From [Enterobacter] lignolyticus SCF1 (GTDB lineage: Bacteria > Pseudomonadota > Gammaproteobacteria > Enterobacterales > Enterobacteriaceae): DNA of 64,000 bases. The notes beneath the pieces were generated by a model, which saw only the letters and a list, made by a program, of their open reading frames with translations, had not been told where the DNA came from and did not search any database. The DNA lies in contig NC_014618.1 in NCBI RefSeq assembly GCF_000164865.1, positions 2,728,001 to 2,792,000 of the forward strand. The letters are read 5' to 3'. Each line of letters opens with the position of its first letter. Position 1 is the stretch's first letter. The translations under genes were made by a program, and so were the position numbers. This document shows positions 1 through 8,601 of this stretch, in pieces.

Positions 1-251
1 CTGAACATGGGTGGTTCGAAGGCCGCTATGAAGACAGCGGCGGGTACAACCGCACCTACACTCTGACGACGAATACCGTTGTTCTTGAGGCTATGCTTTA
101 TAAGCACACCGCCGGCCCGCTCATCAAACCGGTACACCACGGCGGTTACCTTGACGCCCGAATGCAGGACGTTTTTAACTGGCCGCGCCACTGTCTGCCG
201 CCGGAGAGAAATCCGCAGGTTATTAAGAAAGGGGGACTGAATGGGGATTAA
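1..251 (+). CDS. DUF3131 domain protein, C-terminal part
   Basis: The reading frame is open from base 3 to the TAA at 249-251; the start lies outside the window. The visible ~82 residues contain GWFEGRYED, a GGYNRTYTLTTN stretch and VVLEAMLYK, which I recognise as the end of the DUF3131 family, often found beside polysaccharide genes. Its catalytic role is not settled. The last 11 bases overlap the start of the next gene (241), so it is probably the upstream member of the same operon. Translation in the other two forward frames is interrupted. Confidence 0.7.
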   Translation, partial: EHGWFEGRYEDSGGYNRTYTLTTNTVVLEAMLYKHTAGPLIKPVHHGGYLDARMQDVFNWPRHCLPPERNPQVIKKGGLNGD

Positions 252-690
252 TTACGAGGAGTTATTCAATAACAGCTATGCCCGAATTTTGCCCGGCGAT
301 AAGGGAGACCGCTTTTTTACCCATTTCTACACGTTGTTTACCAAAAGTACCGATGATGAAACCTCTGCGCACTCCGTGGCCCGGCGCCTGGAAAAGCAAA
401 AAATCATCTACAAAACCTTTTTCTATATGCTGTCGGTCGCCAATACGCATATTGTCGCCGACTATCTGGTGAAAATAACGCGGGAAAGCAACCCGCAAAA
501 TCTCAACCTGCCCCCTTCGGCCTATGCGCTATGGCGCCGGGCGGTGCTGCAAACCGTCCGGGATCTTGACCCGGAATGCGATGAAGAAATCATCACCGCC
601 TGGGCGATTGTCCTGGCCCCGGGCCTTGAGTTTATGCGCCGACAGGCCGAGCTAAACCATAAGCCTCCCGCTCAGGAGGGGTCCGCATGA
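241..690 (+). CDS. Globin-fold protein, probably without heme
   Basis: 149 residues, predicted all-helical and soluble. The overall pattern resembles bacterial single-domain globins: FFTHFYTLF early, YLVKIT near residue 75-80, the loop LNLPPSAYALW near 88-98 and an AW motif near 121. In the globins I recall, a proximal His stands about eight residues before the PP pair. Here that place reads RESNPQN, with no His. This suggests a non-heme globin, as in RsbR-type stressosome sensors; that is inference. It overlaps the DUF3131 gene by 11 bases and the kinase gene by ATGA at 687-690, so it is probably co-translated and may feed a signal to the kinase. Confidence 0.6.
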   Translation: MGINYEELFNNSYARILPGDKGDRFFTHFYTLFTKSTDDETSAHSVARRLEKQKIIYKTFFYMLSVANTHIVADYLVKITRESNPQNLNLPPSAYALWRRAVLQTVRDLDPECDEEIITAWAIVLAPGLEFMRRQAELNHKPPAQEGSA

Positions 691-3389
691 TAAGCCATGA
701 GCAACTGCATGCCGCGCTCAACGCGCCGAATGTCGCGCTGGCCATTTATGACGAGCAGGAAAACTTACAGTACTGGAATCAACGTCTTATTGAGTACTAC
801 CCCGCCCTGGCGGACTGGCTGCACCGGGGGGTTCAGCTCACCGATGTCCTGCGTATGTCCCTGGATATCGCTTACCCGGCCATCCATGCCGAAAGCAAAA
901 AGCGCATGATGGCATCGATGCTGGCGAACTATCGGCGCAATAATCACTATGAAGTCAGGCGCGTCACCAAACGCACGCTCTACATTCAATATCAGCGGAC
1001 GCCCGAAGGCGGCATTATCAGCACCCATACCGATATCAGTCGGTATGCCGATGTCATCAAAAATGAACAACATCTGCATAGCGATTTTATTCTGGCCGCG
1101 GAAACCTCGCATATTGGCATCTGGGACTGGGAATACCACAGCGATGAACTACAGGTGAACGAGGCGCTGCTGCTGCTGCTGGGTATTCAGCGCGAGCAAA
1201 ACATCCTGACGAGCGATCTATGGACGCAGGCCTTTCATCCGGACGATCTTGCCCACTTTCATCAGAGTATTCACCACGCAACGCGGGCAGTGCTGCCCAT
1301 TTTCACCTGTGAGATGCGCGTACTGCGCGCCGATGAAACCTACGGATGGATGCTGATTCAGGGCCAAATCATGACCCTGAGCCTGCAGGGTTCGGCACAG
1401 AAAGTCATTGGCACCCTGCAGGATATTACCGAGCAAAAAAACGCCGAAGCCGCCTCCCGGCAGGCCGTTGAGGCGGCAAAAGCCGCGAACCAGGCCAAAA
1501 GCGAATTTTTGGCCAATATGAGTCACGAAATTCGTACCCCGATGAACGGTATCCTGGGGATGACGCAGCTTTGCCTGGAGACGGACCTGACCGCCGACCA
1601 GCGTGACTATATTAATATGGCGCACAGTTCGGCCAGCGCGCTGCTGAACATCATTAATGAAATTTTGGATTTCTCCAAAATTGAGGCCGGGAAACTCACC
1701 TTAAACGCTGAAGACTTCGCCATTCGCCCGCTCATTCAGGAAATTACCCGGCCGTTAATGCCAAAATTCTCGGAAAAAAACATTGAGCTGCTGGTGGATA
1801 TTCACCCTGACGTGGCCATCGAGATCCACGGCGATCCGCTGCGTTTACGGCAGGTGCTGACCAATCTTATCGGCAATGCCCTGAAGTTCACCCTGCACGG
1901 CGAGGTGGTATTGCGTATTTTGCCGGTGCCTGACGCGCTCCACAGGCTTCTGTTTAGCCTTCATGATAGCGGTATCGGCATACCTGAAGACAAACAAAAA
2001 GTTATTTTTGAATCCTTCAGCCAGGCCGATAACTCGACGACCCGCAAGTATGGCGGTACCGGGCTGGGATTAACCATCTCCTCAAGGCTGGTGGAGAAAA
2101 TGGGCGGAGAATTGCACCTGACAAGCCAGGTCGGCCAGGGGAGCTGCTTCTCCTTTTCGCTGCCCGTGCTGCCGGGCGCCCGTAAAAAACTCTTGTCCTG
2201 GCCCCCGACGCTCTCGGGCGTGGAGGTGCTGGTGGTCGACGATAATGACACCAATCTGCGCCTGCTCTCGGGGCTATTGCGCAACATGGGGCTCAAACCC
2301 ATCGCCGCAAATTCGGGCAAAGAAGCGCTGGATATCATGAACGCCAGAGCGGCGTTCCCGCTGGTGCTGCTGGATGCGCAAATGCCGGAAATGGACGGTA
2401 TGGCGCTGGCGCTGGAAATTATGTCCACGCCGTCCCTGCGCCAGAGCAAGCTCATCATGCTCAGCTCAACGGGAAACCGCATCGACAAAGACGTACTAAA
2501 AAAAGTGGGGGTCTCTTTCTTTCTCACGAAACCCATTGACGCGCAGGAGCTCTTTGCGACCATGGTGCAGGCACTGTCGTCAATGCCGCCGGTACCGACG
2601 GCGGGCGTCAAAGACAGCGGCAGCGCCGCCCCCGCCGCATCCGTCTCGACGTCGCCGCATTACCATCTTCTGATCGCTGAGGATAACCTGATAAACCAGA
2701 AGCTGGCGCTTAACTTCGTGGGGAAATTAGGGCACAGCGCCGACCTTGCCGGTAATGGCCTGGAGGTGATTGAAAAACTCGGAAACGCCCGCTACGACGT
2801 GATTCTGATGGATTTACAGATGCCCGAAATGGACGGCGTCGAAACGGTAGCCGCCATTCGCCAGGCGGAAGAGCGGCTACCGTCAGGCGCGCCGCGCCAG
2901 CCGATTATTGCCATGACGGCCCACGCGATGAAAGGAGACCGGGAAAGATTCCTGCAGCACGGGTTTGACGGTTATATTGCCAAGCCTATTCGCCTGGAGC
3001 TGTTAGACAAAGAGATCGATATGGTCATGACCGCAGAAGCGCCCGCGCTTCCGGCCTTTGACTTTCAGGCGGCGCTCGCCCAGCTGAACAACGACCGGCA
3101 GCTGTTTGATGAGCTGGCGATGATGTTTATTGATGAGCTGCCCCACCTGCTGGCTGAAATAAATACGGCAATCAGCGGACGGTCCTTCGATAACATTCGG
3201 CGTAGCGCCCATCGTTTTAAAGGCGAAACACTGCATTTTGTCTGCAAGCCTCTGGAAAACTGCCTGAAGGCCATTGAGCTGGCGGCCATCGAACACGCCC
3301 TTGATACCATTACCCGTGAGCAAATGCAGCTTGAAGCACTGTGCCAACAGCTGCATAGCGCGCTGCTCGCGGTGATGGAGGTCGAATGA
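687..3389 (+). CDS. Soluble hybrid sensor histidine kinase (PAS-PAS-HisKA-HATPase-REC-REC-Hpt)
   Basis: 900 residues without membrane segments. In order: a PAS-like region (~10-115), a PAS_3 domain (~133-250), a helical linker, HisKA with the phospho-acceptor His at ~280 (MSHEIRTPMNG), HATPase (N box NLIGNALKF ~393; G boxes DSGIGIP and GGTGLGLTI), REC1 with acceptor Asp ~563, REC2 with acceptor Asp ~709 (both in D-x-QMPEMDG), and a C-terminal Hpt with His ~842 (SAHRFKGE). All phosphorelay residues are present. Overlaps the preceding globin gene and the following glycosidase gene by 4 bases each. No DNA-binding response regulator lies in the window; the nearest separate receiver is on the SpoIIE phosphatase at 6456-7700, a plausible partner. 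Confidence 0.92.
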   Translation: MISHEQLHAALNAPNVALAIYDEQENLQYWNQRLIEYYPALADWLHRGVQLTDVLRMSLDIAYPAIHAESKKRMMASMLANYRRNNHYEVRRVTKRTLYIQYQRTPEGGIISTHTDISRYADVIKNEQHLHSDFILAAETSHIGIWDWEYHSDELQVNEALLLLLGIQREQNILTSDLWTQAFHPDDLAHFHQSIHHATRAVLPIFTCEMRVLRADETYGWMLIQGQIMTLSLQGSAQKVIGTLQDITEQKNAEAASRQAVEAAKAANQAKSEFLANMSHEIRTPMNGILGMTQLCLETDLTADQRDYINMAHSSASALLNIINEILDFSKIEAGKLTLNAEDFAIRPLIQEITRPLMPKFSEKNIELLVDIHPDVAIEIHGDPLRLRQVLTNLIGNALKFTLHGEVVLRILPVPDALHRLLFSLHDSGIGIPEDKQKVIFESFSQADNSTTRKYGGTGLGLTISSRLVEKMGGELHLTSQVGQGSCFSFSLPVLPGARKKLLSWPPTLSGVEVLVVDDNDTNLRLLSGLLRNMGLKPIAANSGKEALDIMNARAAFPLVLLDAQMPEMDGMALALEIMSTPSLRQSKLIMLSSTGNRIDKDVLKKVGVSFFLTKPIDAQELFATMVQALSSMPPVPTAGVKDSGSAAPAASVSTSPHYHLLIAEDNLINQKLALNFVGKLGHSADLAGNGLEVIEKLGNARYDVILMDLQMPEMDGVETVAAIRQAEERLPSGAPRQPIIAMTAHAMKGDRERFLQHGFDGYIAKPIRLELLDKEIDMVMTAEAPALPAFDFQAALAQLNNDRQLFDELAMMFIDELPHLLAEINTAISGRSFDNIRRSAHRFKGETLHFVCKPLENCLKAIELAAIEHALDTITREQMQLEALCQQLHSALLAVMEVE

Positions 3390-5593
3390 ATAAGGGGATC
3401 CTGTGCGGCGCTCTGCTGCTGGGCTGTGCGACGCAGGCCGCCCAGCCCACCTCAACGGACTCCCTCTCGCTTGATGGCCGGTGGCAGTATCATGATGCGA
3501 ATCCGCCCTTTGCGGACATGACGCAGGCGACGGGCGCCTCTCTGCCGTGGAAAACCATTCCGGTACCGGCAAACTGGTATAGCGCAGGCGTCAACCATCA
3601 GGGCGCGCTCTGGTACCGCACCCATTTTACCGGCCCTGAGCGGAGCGCCGATCGGATGGCAACGCTCATTTTTAACGCGGTCGATTATCAGGCGGACGTC
3701 TGGCTCAACAAACGGTTTATCGGCCGGCATGAAGGCTATTTCCAGCGTTTTCAGTTCGATGTCACCCGCGCGCTGCGCCAGCAAAACCAGCTGCTGGTCA
3801 AAGTAAACAGCCCTTTTGAAGCCCCGGGCAAAATCTGGCCGCTGCATAAGCAGGCAATCAAAGGCGTCCTGTCGCAACACGATACGCGCCCGGGGGGAGC
3901 CTGGTCGTCTGAGGCACAGGATGCGAATTCAGGGGGGATCTGGCAGCCGGTCACGCTCCACATCAGCCGCGGTGCCGTTATTGATAACATCACCGCCTTA
4001 CCCGACTGGCGCAACGGGCTTGATAACCCCACGCTCAATATTCGCCTCGACTATCGCGTGAACCGTCCGCGCGAGGCGCGCCTTACTGTGCGGCTGGTGC
4101 CGCTGAATTTTACGGGTAAGCGCTATGAACACACCCGGCGGGTAAAGCTGACCGGCTCCGCGCAAACCCCCATGCCGCTTGCTGTTTCTGTTCAGATGCC
4201 GCGCGCCCGGCTGTGGTGGCCTTACGCCTATGGCGCGCAAAACCTCTACCGTATTGAGGCGACGCTGTCGGATGTCCACGGCATCATGGATCAAAAACAG
4301 GGGCAAACCGGCCTGCGGGAAATCCGCTGGGCGCCTGATAACCATGCCTGGATGCTTAACGGACATCGTCTGTTCATCAGGGGAACCAATTATATCGGCT
4401 CGCCCTGGCTGGGGACGATGACCCGCGCGCTCTACCGGCGGGACCTGCAGTTAATGCGCGATGCCCACATTAACGCGGTGCGGGTGCACGCGCATGTCGC
4501 CAGCCAGGCATTGTACGATCAGGCGGACGAGTCCGGCATGCTGATATGGCAGGATATGCCGCTGCAGTGGGGGTATGACGACAGCGCTGCGTTTGCCCAT
4601 AAGGCCTCGCGCCAGGCGAAAGACTTGCTGAAGCAGTGGGGAAATCACCCCTCGGTGATTGTCTGGGCGGGCCAAAACGAACCCCCGTTTGACTCCCCCT
4701 GGATGAAACAACGGTTTGCCGACTGGACGCCGGACCTGAACCGACCGCTGGCGGAAAGCGTCGCCGCCGCGCTGCGTGAAGATCCCAGCCGGATAGTCCA
4801 CCGCTGGTCGTCAGTCACCGAACACTACTGGCAGGGGTGGTATTTCGGCGTACCGACCGATTTTCTTAAAGCGGCGCAAAGCAGCATCATCAGCGAATTT
4901 GGGGCCCAGGCGCTCCCCGGGATGGCAACCTTACGGACGATCATTCCGGCGAACAAAATGTGGCCTGCCACCGCCGCGCCTGACGATCCGGGCTGGGATG
5001 TCTGGAAATACCATGACTTCCAGCCCGCAGAGGCCTTTGGGATAGCCAAATTATCCAGGGGCCGTACGCCAGAGGAATTTATTGCGAACACGCAGGCGTA
5101 TCAGGCAGAGGTGGTGCAGATGGCGGCAGAAAGCTATCGCCGTCAACGCTATCAGCCCGTTGCGGCGCTTTTCCAGTTTATGTTCAGCGAAACCTGGCCA
5201 TCGATTAACTGGGCCGTCGTCGACTACCGGCGCATTCCGAAGAAAGGGTATTTTGCCTTACAGAAAGCCTACCAGCCGGTGCTGCCGTCCATTGAGCCAA
5301 TCACCCTCACCTGGCATCCGGGAGAACGCGGCAGGATAGGTCTTTGGGCGATTAACGACCGCTGGCTGAATTACCCGGACGCCCGGCTCAGCTGGTTTGT
5401 GCTGCAAGGGGGGCGCGAACTCGCGCGGGGCAGCCTGACGCTGGATCTCCCGGCGGACAGCGGCCATAAGGTTACGGAACTTGCGCTGGTACCGCCCACG
5501 GCGCAAACCCTGCTCCTGGTGACCGAACTCCAGGACCATGCAGGTAATACATTAGGAAAGAACAGCCGCTATTTTTCAGTAACGGCTAAATAA
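3386..5593 (+). CDS. Secreted glycoside hydrolase family 2 protein
   Basis: 735 residues with an N-terminal signal peptide. The LLGC at 11-14 could be a lipobox, so it may be a lipoprotein. A sugar-binding jelly roll (~25-195) is followed by an Ig-like domain and a TIM barrel. The catalytic pair is visible: acid/base Glu ~432 in GQNEP and nucleophile Glu ~504 in ISEFG. The family contains beta-mannosidases, beta-galactosidases and glucuronidases; I cannot name the substrate. It starts inside the kinase stop (ATGA, 3386-3389), so it is the last gene of the rightward operon. The likely role is trimming or remodelling of an envelope or exported glycan in the periplasm. Confidence 0.88.
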   Translation: MNKGILCGALLLGCATQAAQPTSTDSLSLDGRWQYHDANPPFADMTQATGASLPWKTIPVPANWYSAGVNHQGALWYRTHFTGPERSADRMATLIFNAVDYQADVWLNKRFIGRHEGYFQRFQFDVTRALRQQNQLLVKVNSPFEAPGKIWPLHKQAIKGVLSQHDTRPGGAWSSEAQDANSGGIWQPVTLHISRGAVIDNITALPDWRNGLDNPTLNIRLDYRVNRPREARLTVRLVPLNFTGKRYEHTRRVKLTGSAQTPMPLAVSVQMPRARLWWPYAYGAQNLYRIEATLSDVHGIMDQKQGQTGLREIRWAPDNHAWMLNGHRLFIRGTNYIGSPWLGTMTRALYRRDLQLMRDAHINAVRVHAHVASQALYDQADESGMLIWQDMPLQWGYDDSAAFAHKASRQAKDLLKQWGNHPSVIVWAGQNEPPFDSPWMKQRFADWTPDLNRPLAESVAAALREDPSRIVHRWSSVTEHYWQGWYFGVPTDFLKAAQSSIISEFGAQALPGMATLRTIIPANKMWPATAAPDDPGWDVWKYHDFQPAEAFGIAKLSRGRTPEEFIANTQAYQAEVVQMAAESYRRQRYQPVAALFQFMFSETWPSINWAVVDYRRIPKKGYFALQKAYQPVLPSIEPITLTWHPGERGRIGLWAINDRWLNYPDARLSWFVLQGGRELARGSLTLDLPADSGHKVTELALVPPTAQTLLLVTELQDHAGNTLGKNSRYFSVTAK

Positions 5594-5617
5594 ACCCGCG
5601 GATATCGCGCCATGGGC

Positions 5618-6064
5618 TTATACATGTTTAATCAGGATAAGCTCATTGCGCCCTTCCTGCGACCGGTAGCTGACATCGTCCATCATGGCAAAAATCAGCT
5701 TCAGGCCAATCCCGCTCTCCGGCCAGCTCGCCTGCCGGTGAGGATCGGGTTCGGGCAGGGATTTATCGCGTCCCGCCAGCGCGCGCAGTATTGCCTGGGG
5801 TATCGGTTTGCCGGAATCAGAAAGCACAATCTCTACCCCGCCATCCGCATAGGACAACGTGACCCCGACAGACTGCTCGGGATCGTGGTTTACGCCATGC
5901 CTGACGATATTGCTGAAGGCTTCGCACGTGGCTAACTCGAGCTGATAAACCACGGCCGGATCAAGCTCAAGCTGAGCGATAAATTGCCGGATGGCGCTGC
6001 TCAGCGTTTCCAGATTTTCGAGTGATGTGGGTAAGCGAAATACCGTGTTGACTTTTTCCATCAT
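5618..6064 (-). CDS. RsbW-like anti-sigma factor/serine kinase (HATPase_c_2)
   Basis: 148 residues, one GHKL ATPase domain. The N box is ELATCEAFSNIVRHG (Asn ~52) and the G boxes are LSDSGKPIP and ESGIGLKLI. In the RsbW/SpoIIAB family such proteins bind a target and phosphorylate a STAS antagonist on serine. It is the last gene of a leftward operon, 25 bases after the STAS gene, and meets the GH2 gene tail to tail. No cognate sigma factor is seen nearby; in Gram-negatives the target is often another protein. ATG at 6061 is an alternative start. Confidence 0.88.
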   Translation of the reverse strand: MMEKVNTVFRLPTSLENLETLSSAIRQFIAQLELDPAVVYQLELATCEAFSNIVRHGVNHDPEQSVGVTLSYADGGVEIVLSDSGKPIPQAILRALAGRDKSLPEPDPHRQASWPESGIGLKLIFAMMDDVSYRSQEGRNELILIKHV

Positions 6065-6089
6065 TATCCACCGAAAAAGCGTTGTGATA

Positions 6090-6428
6090 TCAGCCCATCA
6101 ACATCTGCAAAGCATCCTGACGATTATCCCTGATAGAAAAAATACGATCCATGCGGGTCAGCTTAAAGAGGTTGTGGATATTGCTATTGAGCGAACACAG
6201 CACCAGTTCCCCCTTCCCGTTCAGGCTTTTGAGTATCGATACCAGTGCGCCAAGACAGCTGCTGTCAATAAAATCTACATGGCTAAAATCCAGCAATATA
6301 TTTTTATTGTTCTGTCCAATAACCTCCAGCACCTGCTGTTTAAAGGTCAGCGCGACAGAAGCGTCCAGCCTGCGTACCAATGGAACAACGATCTCTACGC
6401 CATTTTCACTGTGCATTTCAAAGTTCAT
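6090..6428 (-). CDS. STAS-domain anti-anti-sigma factor
   Basis: 112 residues from the ATG at 6428, chosen because a GAGG motif lies about 6 bases upstream; an in-frame ATG two codons earlier (6434) overlaps that ribosome site. The fold is SpoIIAA/RsbV-like, with the phosphorylatable serine in the motif FIDSSCLGAL (~57-66). In known partner switches the RsbW kinase phosphorylates this Ser and an SpoIIE phosphatase removes it. The genes for both enzymes flank it (5618-6064 and 6456-7700), which makes the assignment firm. Confidence 0.9.
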   Translation of the reverse strand: MNFEMHSENGVEIVVPLVRRLDASVALTFKQQVLEVIGQNNKNILLDFSHVDFIDSSCLGALVSILKSLNGKGELVLCSLNSNIHNLFKLTRMDRIFSIRDNRQDALQMLMG

Positions 6429-6455
6429 AAGCATCCTCGGTATGGGTTCCAGGAA

Positions 6456-7700
6456 TTACGCGATACGTTCGATCGCCAGTAATGAAATATCATCATTAAA
6501 GAATCGTGAATATTCGGTGCGCTCCTGCGGCTCAGGTTGACACCAGCGTACCAGCGCCTCTTCAACCAGCTGGAAAAGCGCTATTTTGTCTTTGTCACGC
6601 AGCGCTATCATCATATTTTGCAACCGCGTCTCGCCGTATAATTCTCCGTCAAGATTCTCACATTCGCTAATCCCGTCGCTGTATAAATACAGGCGATCGC
6701 CGGGCTCCAGGGAGAAATCACAGCTTTGGTATTCGGAGTCCGGGAACAATCCCACCGGCACCCCGCCCTGCCCTATGGAAACAAGCTCCCCGCGCTGACG
6801 AATAATAAAGGGGGTAGGATGTCCGGCCTGGCAAAGCGATCCCTTTCCCGTTCGGGTATCAATCAGCCCATAAATAAGCGTGAAATAGCTGGTAATATCC
6901 TCATTATCAAGACAAAAGCGCTGATTCAGCGCCGCAACGACGTCATGCGGTGGGATAATCTGGCCTTCAACAATTAAGAGCCGTTCATTAATCCGACCGG
7001 AAAGAAATTCCCGGGACACGGCGAGTGACAGCATCGCCGCGCTCACGCCATGGCCCGCCACATCGATGCTATAAAACGCAATATGGTGCTTATCGAGCAT
7101 GAAATAATTCAGTAAATCACCGGATACATAGGCTGAAGGTAAAAATATCCAGTCGGCCTGGTACCCCTCAAAATTCAGCGCGGTCGCCGGTAAGACGCGA
7201 CGCTGCAGGCGGGCCGCGGCCTGCAAATCCTGTTCTATTTGCTGATAAGCGGTGCTCAAACGCTGGTTTCGCACCTCAAGCTTATTTTCCAGCATCAGGA
7301 TGCGCTCCGCGACATGCAGCCGGGCGCGGAGCTGGCTTTGATGAATCGGTTTTGATAAAAAATCATCCGCGCCGGATTCCAGCCCTAGCACTAAATCGTC
7401 CGTGGTTTGCCGGGCGGTGACCAGAATAATGTAAATGTAGTGGCCGTAATCATGCCGGCGAACCTGTCGACACAGTTCTCCGCCGTCCATTTCCGGCATT
7501 TCCCAGTCGCTTATCACCACATTGATGCTGTTTTCATTCAGTATGGTAAGCGCCTGCAGGCCATCCTGAGCCTGTAAAACATGAAATCCCCACTGGCTTA
7601 AGATGTTCGCCAGCAAATGGCGATAACTTTTCGAGTCATCGACAATCAAAAGCGTTAATTCGGATTTTTGATCCATACCGTCAGCCACTGTTATTGTCAC
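6456..7700 (-). CDS. Response-regulator SpoIIE/PP2C serine phosphatase
   Basis: 414 residues. The receiver domain (~15-135) has the acidic DD pair at 21-22, acceptor Asp ~65 (SDWEMPEMDG) and Lys ~117 in SKPI. A coiled-coil linker (~135-180, LENKLEVRNQRL) leads to an SpoIIE-type PP2C domain, with metal-binding Asp in SGDLLNYF and IDVAGHG and a late GDRLYLYSDGI motif. It should dephosphorylate the adjacent STAS protein when its receiver is phosphorylated. The start is GTG at 7700; ATG at 7676 is possible. It lies 12 bases after the beta-barrel gene. Confidence 0.92.
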   Translation of the reverse strand: MTITVADGMDQKSELTLLIVDDSKSYRHLLANILSQWGFHVLQAQDGLQALTILNENSINVVISDWEMPEMDGGELCRQVRRHDYGHYIYIILVTARQTTDDLVLGLESGADDFLSKPIHQSQLRARLHVAERILMLENKLEVRNQRLSTAYQQIEQDLQAAARLQRRVLPATALNFEGYQADWIFLPSAYVSGDLLNYFMLDKHHIAFYSIDVAGHGVSAAMLSLAVSREFLSGRINERLLIVEGQIIPPHDVVAALNQRFCLDNEDITSYFTLIYGLIDTRTGKGSLCQAGHPTPFIIRQRGELVSIGQGGVPVGLFPDSEYQSCDFSLEPGDRLYLYSDGISECENLDGELYGETRLQNMMIALRDKDKIALFQLVEEALVRWCQPEPQERTEYSRFFNDDISLLAIERIA

Positions 7701-7712
7701 GGTTCATTCATC

Positions 7713-8600
7713 CTAGAAAGGGAGTGTCCAGCTCACATTAATTGTCCCATGCCGGAAGTTGGCATCGGGGCTGCCGCGCCAGGGGTAACGTGTCCCCGTG
7801 TAGTTATCATAGTGCACCGACATCGCTCCCGGAAGGTAACTGGAGACGTAGCCGAAGCTGTAGGTATAATCGTAATCCCAGGGCTGCTGCTGTTGACTGT
7901 CAGGGTAATAAAAAGCGGATACCCGCAAAAAATAATGCTGCAATAAGGTATAACCGCAGCTGGCCAGGAAAATATTTTTGTTCCGCTGCACCGAGTTATC
8001 CGCAAGGGAAAAATAGCGCGGGACATAGCTATAACCGAGCTGGCAGATCAGGGCATCCTCTTTATTGATAAGAAGATGTTTTTCCACGTTCTGAGGCAAT
8101 GTGAACTTATACGCAAATGTCCACGTCCCTTGTTCAAAACGCGTACGCTGCACCTCTTTCGCGGGGTAAAAATAGTTGTTGTCGCTATAGTTACCGTACA
8201 CCAGGCTAAACGTACCGGGATGCCAGTCGTCATAGCCGAAACTATAGACAAAATTGGTGCTGTATTTGTTAATATCCTGAATCGGCGCCCGCAGCGTCAT
8301 GTTGGCAAAAAAGTAGCTCAGCGGCGAGTACTGCATACTCAGCAGCACGCGCTGATTATATCTGTCGTGTAGCTCGTAGCTGTCCTCCCCCGTAGGAACC
8401 TTCACAATTTCCTGATCCAGCGTGGTGCTGTAGGTTAATGCGGTTGAAAATGAAGACTCGCTACCTGAAAATAAACGCGCCCACGGACTGGTAAAAACCC
8501 TGACAGCGGGGGTATTTGGCGCAGTGCCTTCTGTAGCCCACGCCATGCTCCCTGCCTGGCAAATCCCGAAAATAAAACAGCTCCGTACAAGGATTTTCAT
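7713..8600 (-). CDS. Outer-membrane beta-barrel protein, function unknown
   Basis: 295 residues. A signal peptide of ~22 residues ends in MAWA. The mature chain is rich in alternating aromatic and polar residues (YFFANMTLRAP, YSFGYDDWHPG, FLRVSAFYYPD, INVSWTLPF) and ends in Phe, as expected for a BAM-assembled barrel of perhaps 10-12 strands. I do not recognise a named family. It begins one base after the phosphorylase stop, so the two are co-transcribed. It might be a secretion pore or a cell-surface structural barrel for the glycan handled by this locus; that is inference. Confidence 0.7.
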   Translation of the reverse strand: MKILVRSCFIFGICQAGSMAWATEGTAPNTPAVRVFTSPWARLFSGSESSFSTALTYSTTLDQEIVKVPTGEDSYELHDRYNQRVLLSMQYSPLSYFFANMTLRAPIQDINKYSTNFVYSFGYDDWHPGTFSLVYGNYSDNNYFYPAKEVQRTRFEQGTWTFAYKFTLPQNVEKHLLINKEDALICQLGYSYVPRYFSLADNSVQRNKNIFLASCGYTLLQHYFLRVSAFYYPDSQQQQPWDYDYTYSFGYVSSYLPGAMSVHYDNYTGTRYPWRGSPDANFRHGTINVSWTLPF

Positions 8601-8601
8601 T

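Noticed and set aside
6726..6977. Forward open frames inside the SpoIIE gene
   Set aside because: Antisense shadows of a gene with full REC and PP2C motifs; no ribosome site or homology.
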